64,000 nt of DNA from Phoronis australis. Its lineage: Eukaryota; Phoronida; Phoronidae. The notes under the pieces were generated by a model. That model was not told the origin of the DNA. It saw only the letters and a list, made by a program, of their open reading frames with translations, and made no database searches. Shown here in pieces: positions 25,401 through 37,700 of this stretch; position 1 is the stretch's first letter; every line of letters starts with the position of its first letter. The position numbers were made by a program, and so were the translations under genes. The stretch spans positions 585,291-649,290 of the forward strand of contig NMRA01000080.1 of the NCBI GenBank assembly GCA_002633005.1, in the 5' to 3' direction.

Positions 25401-28400
25401 TTTGCTACAGTATCTTTCCTCCTTTGCACGCCACCCAACAGTCCGACAACAGCTTTGGCCTTCTGGTCATAAAACGACTTTGCTAAGGACAGCGCACCCT
25501 GGTAGTCATACTCTTTGACAAGAACTTCTATTCGCTGCAACAAAATAGTAAGTGTACGTTAAAAATTGAACCTTGCATTGCTTTCAAATTTTTTTAGTTA
25601 GACGAATGGCAAATTTTTTTATGAATTAAAAACGTTAATTCACAATGTTGAAAATCATTTACTGACCAATATCTTCATCGACCAAATCTTATTTGTTTAA
25701 AAAATCTCAAAAAGGCCAACCAAAATTTTAAGCGAAGTTTCAAAAATCAATATGTCGTTAAGTAGGTCACGACAAAAGTGACAACTTCAAACATGAGAAA
25801 GTCAAGTTTGCAGCTGCAGTGAATCGCATTTCCTACACCACGCCAAAAATACAGTCTAAGACGAAAGTAGTTGGACCAACAAAATACCGTTTTCCCATCA
25901 TGCAAGCTAATTCAGCAAACATTACTGGTAAAAACTATTAAAGAGGCAAAATTCTAATTACATATTAATAGCATAGCCACCTTAGTAACTTTTCTGTTAA
26001 TTTCCCATCATTCTCAGTCACAGGGTAAGACTAAGCTGATGGTAAATTCGGCTTCTACCCAGCCATCATGTCGCGGAATTCCAGGTCATTTTGTCTGAAT
26101 ATTTTTGGCATGCACTGCCCTTTTAGAGACCTTGCACTGGAAGCTCAACAAAACATGATCGCCTACCATCTTGTTCACCTGAGATACTTACCTCCTGCCA
26201 AGTCCTCATGGAGAGTACCTGCACCACCTTTGTGCCTAGTATTAACACCTGTCCATTAGCACCCATCACGGACTGGTAGCAAGCATGGTTGCCTGCACAC
26301 GCCTGTAAATGGACCGTCATGCATTAGGGGTTCCGGTTACTCATTGGCAGCAGCATTAATAGTTGAATGAGACACATTCTTATATTTAGAAGTGGACATG
26401 GATTAGGAATATTGGTTGCAATACTGCGCTTTGTAAGCCAGTGTGGTACAAATCTGTTAAATGCTAAAATAGTATTTTCGCTCATTTTGATGCACGGTGG
26501 ATCACAGGCTCTTTGATAAATACTTGTTTATGGTCACTCAGTGAAAGCCACTTATTATCAATTCAATTTTTGAGATGATTTAGGATTTAAAGAAGATCAA
26601 AAGAATTGTGACTTTCGATTTCATTGTGTTGTATCAATTTTGCTTAGCAAATAGCAACATCACACTCCACTGTACTACTTGTGTGCAGCAAATCAGATCT
26701 AAAGGCAAAGTGTTCACAGGGTCAAAGGGTGGTAGCCAATTTGTTGGGCAGATCGTGAATAGCACATAGTGCAAAAGAATTGATGGTGAATAGTTCTCAC
26801 CCTTCATGTTCAACATTACTGTAGTTTCACTCCTATGTGTGTGCGTAAGAGTCGAAATAACACTGAAATGCCTTTCAGTAAGTGTTTATACATACCAGTG
26901 CCTGGCTGACATTCCCTCCAGTGGCCAGTGACTTGAAGTAACTCGACCCGTACACCAACTGGAGATCACCAATGTCAAGCACCTGGAATAAGTGTACATT
27001 ACATGATGTGTGTGTTTATAATAGCAACCCAACAGATGGAGCTGAAGTTTAAGTCCTCTCTATTCACTGTAGCATCCCCATCTCTTCTTGAGAACAAGAT
27101 GTCACACTGTAAATTGTAACATAGCCGGATTTAGATTTAGGGCGACCGAGGGTGCGGGCCTCCCACCGTCTCTGGGAATAACCAAAAATGAGATAGAGAT
27201 AATGAAAAGGGCATAGGTGTGCTGTTTTAGAGTTATTACAAATTAAGGTTTGTCATCAAAAAATTGTGGTAAGAATCCGCTCACGGCATCCTGGATACAC
27301 CAGTGTATAAGACCTTACTTTGGGGTCCAATCTTTATGCTATATAATAATCTGATTTATATGGCTATTTTGATTTGCATAATTATTTCCCATGATGGTAA
27401 AATTATGCTAAATCTGGTATTTAATTTCAGAATAGTTCAACAACTATGGAACTGAGTGATGCTGAAGACAACATGACTGAGAGTCCACCCAGTGGAGAAC
27501 TGCCATTGTGTGACACATGTAAGTCTGACAACAAAGACAGTGCTGCCATCTGGCACTGTCTGGACTGTGATAAGCATATGTGCCAGTTGTGCTACAATAT
27601 TCACGTAGACTTTGGCGGCGGTGGTGACTGTCGCGTAGTGAAACTAGGGGACCTAACAGAAGCCGTGCCACTCCCCGATAACAAGGACACGTCACACTGT
27701 TCTAATGTCGATGCCCCATCCAGTAACATGCTTCAAGAGCCCTCTGGTGGCACAGAGAACGGAGCTGCTGTTACTACTTTAGACGGAGTAAGCCAGGCTC
27801 AAGATACTTCCGAAAAAACAGTGCCATCCGTAACTATTGCTCAAGTTGTCGTTTCAGACGATGAGAATGAGATTAATCACTCATCCACTCAAGAAACGAC
27901 AGCATCTCCGCATATTCCTGCTGTTGAGGAAACAAGCCAACAACTTGGTTCCCCACCTGAAGATGCACCTGACACCTCCTCCCCACCGGCAGATACACCT
28001 GACACCTCCCTACCAGCAGATGCACCTGTCACCTCCTCCCCACTAAGCGTCAAACCGCAGAAGACGATCCAAGTAAAGAAATCATCGACGCAGCTGCGGA
28101 CGGTCAACGAGATATCTGCAGTAGCCGTAGACAGCAACACCCAGGAGATCTACGTGGTCAGTCATTCTAGCAAGTTGGTGATGCGCTTCAAGGCAGACGG
28201 AACATTTGTCAGGAAGTTTGCATCTCAAGGCGCTAACAAAGTGAAAGAGCCATGGGATGTGGCCATCCTACCTAATGGCAACATAGCCATTACTGACAGA
28301 GAGGACAAAGTGCTCAAGTTGTATAACAACACTAATAGACTGCTGAAGGTATTCAAAGATGTAGCTGAGCCTCGTGGTGTCGCTACTGATCCCATCGGCA

Positions 28401-31400
28401 ACATTTACGTTGCTGACCAAGAGACTCATAATATTTATGTGTTTCAGGAAACACACAAGTCATGCATGAAGGTGATTAAGCCCTCTGGATGCACTCTGAT
28501 CACGCCAGATTTCCTCACCATCAATGGCAAAAAGGAACTGATTGTTTCCGATGCTGGAGATGACAGTATTAAAGTGTTGAGCACCTCGGGCCAAGAAGCC
28601 AGCCTCTTGTTCCAGTATGGCACCCGTGGTTCCGACTGGCATCAGCTGAAGTTTCCTCGCGGAGTTGCCTCCAACAGCAGGTTTGAAATCTTTGTGGCCG
28701 ACTGCTACAACGACCGGGTGATCGTGCTCAACATGGACGGCAGCTACAAACAGACTCTGCTGACCTCAGCAGACAGTCTTGTCGAGCCCCAAGGATTGGA
28801 ATTGACGAAAGATGGGAAGTTAATTGTTGCCACAAAAAATGGTGACCTTTTGATTTATCAAGTCAAAAAAACATCCGGGTTTTGTGTTATCTTATAGTAA
28901 AAGTGTTTGTTGTGTGTGATCAGTTCCAACATCAAAAGTTAGTAAGCAAAACTCACACAAGTCTGATTCTACTGGAACAAGAAATTTAAATGAATAAGAA
29001 AAAAAAAACATTTATCTTAAGGCTCTGTTATAGCACATAGCTTTGTCTTCAGTGAAGATCCGACTTACGCGAGTTGTTTTTATGATAAGCCGTAGCTAGA
29101 TATTTGTGGAGACTCACCTCTAGTTCTGTGTTTGACCGTACATCCAGCACGTGTACTCTCTCTTGCATGTCCAGCGTCAACAGAGTTCTAGTGTTGATCC
29201 ACTGGGAAACAAGAGGTTACAGTGCAATAACATGCCATCAGTTTTAAAACAACTGAGTTTAACGCCCACATAAAATGCTTTCTAACCCTTTCTGGGCTCA
29301 ACTCCTTAATATCGTGCATTTATATTTTTAAAAATAAAAAAGACAGCCCTTACAAATCCGTAATGAAAATAAGGAAAGGAAAATTTTTAGACCTGATGAA
29401 TTCTGTAAGCCTCAACATGTGGCCAAATCTGTTAGTCAACTGCTAAGATTTCTGTGTATCAATGTGTTCAGTGGATTGTTAATACTAGGCACCATGACTG
29501 TGGCTAATCATTATGAATAAATGAACTTTTTAAATGCTGTACTGATAATAATAACTTCTCAATACAATGAACGTTATATTTCCATGTCACAGCATTTATT
29601 AGCTCTTTAGACTTAATCTGAAAGTGGCATATTAATTTTAAAAATATTATTTATAAACAATGTTTAAAGTTTTTAAATCAGGTGATTGAGTTGAGACCGG
29701 GACAAGTTGCATAATATGTTGTAGATTGGGAAGACGTCCACAAAGAGACTAATTTAGAATAGGTCTGTTTTCAGAAACAAAATCAAACATCCAAAATGAA
29801 ATCAATCCACTGTTCTCTGCACAGATGAATGATGTTCATGTTTTGATGTTACGGTAAGATGACTTTTTTGTGGATTTGTCCACAAAGCATTTCAATATTC
29901 CATGCTGTGTTCTGAGAGTTGAACTTATTTAGTGCATTCAAATTCTTAAAAAGGTGCCATAACATGATAATGGTCGACTGTACAAAAATAACTCAGTCTT
30001 TAACACAGGGTTTATGGCAACGGCTATTTCGTCATAACAGTATTGGGTAAGAAACTTTGGTGAACAAATACGAGTGTGTCAAAAACATTCTGTGTCTGTT
30101 AGAAATGTGATTATTATTTATCCTTGTTTGAAGCAAGGCATCAAGTTGCTCACCGTAATAGAGAGAAGTTTGTATGATTTGTTCATCTCTTGTAGCTTTT
30201 TAAACCTGATGTCCTCAGGACTGTTGCAAATAACCTAGAAATGAAGAGAAATGTTATAATTTAGGAGCTGCAATATAAATTTTATGTTCAAGTTAAATTT
30301 TTAATAGATTTGTGATTTACATTCAACAACCTGGTTGTTATCACATACACTTTGTGAACCTGTCAGTTAATGTCATTCAATTATAATTTTGATGTTTGGG
30401 GATTTTTGTGTTATCAGATTATCAATTTTGCTATGTTATAGGTAAAAACAGATGGCCACAGGTACAACGCAAAGAAAATTCCAAAACGCGCAAGACTGGC
30501 TAGCAATCAGCGAATCATAAACTCAGTATAACAGTGTTAACGACTCATCAGAAATCTGTGCTTTGAGTGAGAGCATTTCTGAATGTTGAATGTGAATGGC
30601 TTCCCACAGTTAATTGCCATCGCCTGAAACTGCGTGAGGCCATTCACATTCAGTGTTCGTAAACGCCCTCACCCAATTCACAGGTTTCCCATGAATTGTT
30701 GACATTGTTACACTGAGTTCTGATTCGCTGATTGCTAGTCAATCCTGTTCTGGTATTTTTGTGTTTTGGAATTTTCTGTGTATTGTACCTGTAGCCATCC
30801 TACCATCCACTCTCTGAATAAAGCTTGACAATGTTTTACCGCCGAAACATGTCGCTACATTTTAGAAAAGTTGTTGTCTTTATTCAAACTTTACTTGTGT
30901 TCGTTAGTGCGAGATCTTTTGGTAAAACAGAAATGTCAGCTCTCCAAAGAACTGTTATGTTATGAAGCCACATCAAAGTTGTAACAGATACAGAACACAA
31001 TCTGTCAACACAGACTAGAAATTTCAGCTAATGTTCCGTTGTGAAACTAGCCAATCACTAGTTGTGAAAACAGCACATTGCCGAAAGCAAACAGGCTGTC
31101 ATCCAGACGAGGGAGACTCTTGTCTGGTGGCCAAATACTTGATGGGGTTTCTACTTGGGGCATAGCAGATTTAAGCTACATATCAACTTAACATCACTGT
31201 GAGATTTTCAACTTTTTCAGGCTGTGATAACACAAGTAGTAAGAGACCTTTCCACAGCATTGCAAGTAGTAAGTGACCTTTCTACAACTTGCTGCAGAGT
31301 AAAAGGACTTCCTGATACGTCCTCCCTGCCTAAATTTGGCTAAAATTTTCATCGGATATATAGGTCTTCACAACACTATTAAGTGATTGAACAGTCAAAG

Positions 31401-34400
31401 TAAAGCTTCGGAGCATTTATCTCTCAAGCATCCTTGTTGTGAATAAACCACAGTCAATCAGAAGACACCAAACCTGGTAGAAATAGATTGTAGATTCCCG
31501 AGCAAACGCCAGCACTGGGTCGATAACTCGATCTACTTCAGACACTTGAATGATGACAAACTGCCAGGCCAAGAGTGGTAGTGTTGACGGGTCGCCCTTC
31601 AAGGGGTGGGTAAACTTGACCTTGAGATCCGGTTTCAAGGTCACAATCAGCACCTGGAAAAAATGGTGTTATAGAAAGATTAAGTTGACGTGCGTAACAA
31701 GAAAATATCTGAGATTGTTACAATCCCCTTGGATTAGGTTCGGGACATTAACAGATCTTGGCCTTCGTGAATTTGCTGTGAAATGTTCCGTGACACGAAG
31801 AATCTGAAAAGTGTAACATGCAGCCAACTTGCGAGTTGACCATCTTTCAAAGAAGAGATAATGAAAAATTTTGAATAAAGATCCCTTTTGGAACCAAAGA
31901 ACCTGATCTGTTATGGGATTCCCTCTGACATTAGGGAATCTCCGATACTGTTTTTATCGTTTTATTCTACGACAGTGGTGAATCAAGTTCGTGAGATATG
32001 GACGAAACGGCTTTACACTTACTACATAAAGGTACGGTTCTTTGGTTCCATAAGGGATCTTTACTCGATATTTTTCATCATTTAAATGTAACCCAGTAAT
32101 ATACCTAGTATAAATAATATTCTTTGTGAATCATTTTAGGAAGCACTACTTGCACAACATCAGAGAACTCGCATGCAACATAATGATTTGTCACCTTTGA
32201 GAGAGAAGCCATGGCCAAAATCATGACATCCTTCATGGGGTGGTCTTTAATAGTGTAATTCATATGAAGTGGCTCCAGGCTACAGACTTCACCTCGACTG
32301 TAACATCAAGCCATAATGATTAATATCAAGTCATACTGGTTCATATCAAGTCACACTGATTAATATCAAGTCATATAGATAAATATCAAGTCATATAGAT
32401 TAACATCAAGTCATATTGATTAATGTCAAATCATAATGATTATTATCGAGTCATATTGGTAAATATCAAGTCATATTGATTAACATTAAGCAGAAAATGA
32501 AGCATTTTGCCATTTTTGTCCATAATTAATGTTGTAGTTTTTGACATAGAAAGGTGCCAAAAACAAAAACTCCAATACCATATGGCACAGACCTTTTTAC
32601 TAAATGACTTATTTACCAAGTTGAACTGAAATGTTACTTTACTTCGGATAACAAGTGATTCACCTTCCAACAGAAAACTTAACTTCAGAAGTAACTAATT
32701 ATGTTCATGTTATTTCACTTGAAACATGTTGCACAAAACAAATTCAACTTATAAGGTCAACAAGATCGACAAGTCAGGTGAGTATAGCACATACCTTCCA
32801 GAAAACAGGCATTTTGATTCACAAGTTCTCACACCAATCAGTCGCCTGAAGATAAAGGTAAATCAAAAATGAGACTGCGTAATGCATACGAAATCATAAA
32901 CATTTTTCTATTGAGTAGCTTAATGATATGAAGATAACACATTATTAGATCCTAAAGGATCAGTGGTATGTTCCTCTATGCGCCTGATATAGTAAAAATC
33001 CTATTACATGTAGTTGATTACAAGCAAGATAAAGATTGTTTATGATAAAATATAAATGTACACCGTACCGTACAGTAAGAGACAAACTTGTCAAGAATGT
33101 TTATAACAGAGACCAAGTGCATTTACTGCTGGACCATTCAGTTCTCAAAATAGTGCATTATTCATGACTACAGCAATGTGCAAATGGGAAAACTTTTCCT
33201 GTAACGAATACACCACAGCAAGACCAAATACTGGAGAAAAATTTGATGCGGGCAAACCCATGGATTTTTTTCAAAATAAAACCAAACATTTGTACACAGA
33301 AAGCATGAATTCAAATTAGGTTAAAACATTCAAAAAACTGCAAGTTCACATTTTTTTTTTCAAATAATGCACCCTACAGCTGGGAAGACATTTCACATTT
33401 TCAATGTCAGTGCTGTGCTGGGCAAATACCCGAGGTGTCAGAGTGAGAGTACCCGGGGTGTCAGAGTGGAAGGATGGAGTGCTTTCCATTCATTACCTCA
33501 TTAGGAAGCTGTCACTAAACAGCAATATAATTATGTAAATAAGTACGAACTCAGTCAGCACACCACACAGTAAAGCAACTGTTATCAATAGGTTAAGTCT
33601 GCTACAATACTAACAATCAAGTATTACTGAATAGCAAAGCTAAATCAGTAACCATCTAAAATACACAGAGCAATATCTGATAACTGCCTGTACTGTGAGT
33701 GAACCTCTCCTTCACTGGACATATTTACCAATTGACCTATTGCGAGCTCCGCCCCTTCGTCGACAAACAAACAAATAAGTTACCCAACAACGTGTTGTTT
33801 GCGGGGTAAAATGGCAGCTTAGAAACAAAGGTGTGTCAAGAATGCTGCATTCTAATTGATCAGTTAAGCCGTCAATCAAAATCTTGGCAATACGTCAATT
33901 ATTTGATGAAGTTTATTGGGTATTTGGTAAGACAAATCAACAGTAATGGTTTGAAATGACTAACAGGTCTATCTCCAAACGTTACTAGTGGAACAAACAC
34001 ATTGTTTGTGAATCTTTATTGCAAACTTGTACTTCGTGCAATTTTCATAAACAATGAAGATAAATTAAAATTAACTGACAATGACAAGGCCTTCGTGAAG
34101 AACATGGAATCTACACTGATGGAATGGAAACAATGAATTGTATCTCATATTTCAACATGCCAGCCTCACCGACCAATCAGTGGCCACCATTCTGCAAGAA
34201 TAAACTATTTGACTCATGATTTTGGGTGACCTTGCATTCTCTGGTTTTCCACAAGATTCTTGCGCCTATGGAATGCCCCCCCACCCCCCGGCATGGATGC
34301 GATGAAGCTCCCATTTACCCACATGTACAAGGTTTGCCTCTGACAATGTCAGTATGTCGTATTTTACCAAAACTACCAAGCATCATTTTATGAAAAATTA

Positions 34401-34726
34401 ATTGGAACTTCGTTATCAGAGATGACATGAGTTTTATCACTTTAAGGACGTTATCTAAAACTAGTCTTCTCATGAAATCAAATATTCTAAGCACTCTTAG
34501 CAAATCTTACTTCATTTCCAACTCAAACACTGATCCCCCACTGTCGCTGCACACTGCTATCGTCAATTCATCGGTGAACTGAAACCAAAAATACCTTAGG
34601 TAGCTTAACAGTACTGTCAAAAGTATTATGACATGGAAATGACATTGTGTTCCTACAGGTATACAACAACAGGTCGACTGAGATTACTATCAATATTATC
34701 ACCCCAATCATGGAATAAAAACACAC

Positions 34727-34757
<31 letters not shown>

Positions 34758-37700
34758 CATCGACAAGCAGACATGCACACACACGTTCATACAAGTGACA
34801 GCAATATCATGCAAATATCACTTACTGAAAACTTTGCAGCAAACACAAAAGAAATCTATGACTGCACTCAGTTTACAGTGCACTGGGGCAATAACATTAA
34901 TTAAACTGATTCTCCATTAAAATACTTTTCAGATCTGCCATCTCCAAACTTTTCCAATACTACTTAAGACATAACGCCATACCTGTCTCTAAAATAAAAT
35001 AACTAACACAAATTTAAAGAAACCAAAACCTTAATGGGAACTGCTCTCTGATCTAACTGTAACATCATTCAGTAAGAAGATTAGAACTCTGGTTTGTTAA
35101 AAGGACACCAAACCCGGTTTTGGCCTATTAACAGTTACTAACAACAACTTTCCCATCAAGTTCNATTCTAAGCACTCTTAGCAAATCTTACTTCATTTCC
35201 AACTCAAACACTGATCCCCCACTGTCGCTGCAGACTGCTATCGTCAATTCATCGGTGAACTGAAACCAAAAATACCTTAGGTAGCTTAACAGTATTGTCA
35301 AAAGTATTCTGACATGGAAATGACATTGTGTTCCTGCAGGTATACAACAACAGGTCGACTGTGAGATTACTATCAATATTGTCACCCCAATCATGGAATA
35401 AAAACACACACAGACACACAGATACAGACAGACACAGACAGACAGACAGACAGACACAAAGACAGACAGACACACACACACACATACAGACAGACACACC
35501 GACAAGAAGACATGCACACACACGTTCATACTAATGACAGCAATATCATGTAAATAACACTTACTGAAAACTTTGCAGCAAACACAAAAGAAATCTATGA
35601 CTGCACTCAGTTTACAGTGCACTGGGGCAATAACATTAATTAAACTGATTCTCCATTAAAATACTTTTCAGATCTGCCATCTCCAAACTTTTCCAATACT
35701 ACTTAAGACATAACGCCATACCTGTCTCTAAAATAAAATAACTAACACAAATTTAAAGAAACCAAAACCTTAATGGGAACTGCTCTCTGATCTAACTGTA
35801 ACATCATTCAGTAAGAAGATTAGAACTCTGGTTTGTTAAAAGGACACCAAACCCGATTTTGGCCTATTAACAGTTACTAACAACAACTTTCCCATCAAGT
35901 TCTCTAAAACAAAATAATGCTCTGTAACCCTCAAAAGTTTGAATTAAATTTTAGAAACTCTACCAAGTCAGCTCAACAGGACAGCGTGACATACACCTTA
36001 AGAGAGTTACACGACAACCGTAGGGAAGGACCACCCACCAAGAACCACAACATCCATTTTGTGATGCAGTGAATAAGCATTTTAATTGAATTGTGCTTGT
36101 ATCGCTCAAATGAGATGCCAATGTTGCCTTTAGCAGGGTACAGCAAGGGATTGGTTAGTCACAAAAACGGGTTTAGTATCCCTTTAACAGGGCTCAATTG
36201 AGTCCCACAGTGACAGGGTACCTTGACATGAAGCACCGCGGTACCAGGAGGGTGAGCATCGGTGATGGTACGAAGCAGCTTACCACTGGTCAAGTCCCAC
36301 ATAGTTATCTGTAAATGGTATCATGGCAATGATAGGATATTCATGACAGATTTCTTTATTATTACAATAAAAAATTATCATTACTTCAATAATAATTATA
36401 ATATAGTTATAACAATATTGATAATAATAATTATGATAATTCTCACGTCAATTCAAATATACCAATTAAATTTACTAATACGAAGGATGACTGACAGACA
36501 AAAACACACATCTAACTTTCCGAAGCTGATCTAAGACCAATTCTTTACAAGAATTAGCTCCATCACTGCTTGGTCCAACAACTGTAATTTACCTGACCCT
36601 TGGCGAAGCCACACAGCAGTCTAGTACAGTCCCTGTTGAAGCCCAACGCAGACACAGCACCATACTGAGCACCGACAGCAGTGCTGCCGAGACACCATTT
36701 GAGCACCTGCTGGGGGTCTGAAGTCGAACAGAGCAAACGAGTGTTGACAAATAACGGTATAACCACTAAGCTTTCATCACTTAGAGCAGGAAGTAATTTG
36801 TTATTATTACTACCACTTATGAGAACAATTTATTATCTACAATATAGCAGGTGTAATAGATTTACTATTTGAAAGAAAATTGGTGGCAGTTAGGGCGACT
36901 ACAATCATGGTTCCATGGTTTGTACAGAATTCTGGTCACAAAATTCAACAGCTTTTCTGATACTTTTGGACAATATTCAAGGACTTTTCAAGGCCCTACC
37001 AGACAAGAACATTAAGCCTTAAGATTGCGACTGGTAGTATTTGAATGGTGAGACCACGTTCTTTCATGACTTATTTGTACTTAATATCAAAATGACTGAG
37101 GAGATGGTTTAATATTATCCATTTGTAGCACACATTGTTTTAAGCAGTCATTGGACAAATGTGAAACAAATAAAGACCTCATATTTCAGACGCCTAAATA
37201 TAATGCTTTCCAACAATTTCTGGGCTTCACTCCAGTAATTGGGCGATACATTTCTCATGACAATCTGATTTACAAGGACTTTTAAACACCTTGGTTTAAG
37301 TTTGAGGCCTCTCCACAATACGGTTCAACTTCAAGAAATTTTCAAGACCTTGGTTTAAATTCAAGGCCTCTACAAGACCACGGATCAAATCAAAAAAAAA
37401 ATTAAGAGCTTGGTAAAAATTCAAAGACCTTTCATGACCTTTGTTCAAATTCAAAGACTTAAGACGTTGGTTGAAATTCAAAGACTTTTCAAGAGCTGTG
37501 CAAACCAGAAGCTCATAATGCATCACTTACCAAACACCAGTACTAGACCATGTGCTGTGCCCACGGCAATCAGAGATGACACAGCCATGGCTGAGGGTAG
37601 TCCGGCATCAACACGGTCCTACAACAGGAGAGATGGCCAGGATGACTTTAGATACAGTGTCACTCAACCATGCATTTACACGGATTGTCTACAGCCGATT

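Larger units (their letters stand above)
34484..35163. repeat. direct repeat copy 1 ending at the N (probable assembly duplicate)
   Basis: Nearly identical to 35165-35902, with differences mainly in a GACA/CA microsatellite and scattered single bases. The copies are separated only by the N at 35164. It contains VPS8 exon 8 at 34511-34578 and its flanking introns. Confidence 0.85.
35165..35902. repeat. direct repeat copy 2 after the N
   Basis: Partner of 34484-35163. I take this copy as the one joined to downstream unique sequence, because it continues into the complete family A MITE at 35836-36187. Confidence 0.85.

Noticed and set aside
30820-30890. Retroelement 3' end containing CCGCCGAAACATGTCGCTAC
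   Set aside because: The motif resembles tails I associate with some retroelements, but no body or repeat copy is visible, so I could not support a call.
34511-34578. Biological duplication or alternative copy of VPS8 exon 8
   Set aside because: The introns are duplicated at near identity, an N lies at the junction, the exon difference is synonymous, and double inclusion breaks the frame. An assembly or haplotype duplicate is simpler.
35188-35622. 144-residue minus-strand frame, Cys/Val-rich
   Set aside because: Translation of a CA/GACA microsatellite fused by chance to the real VPS8 exon 8.
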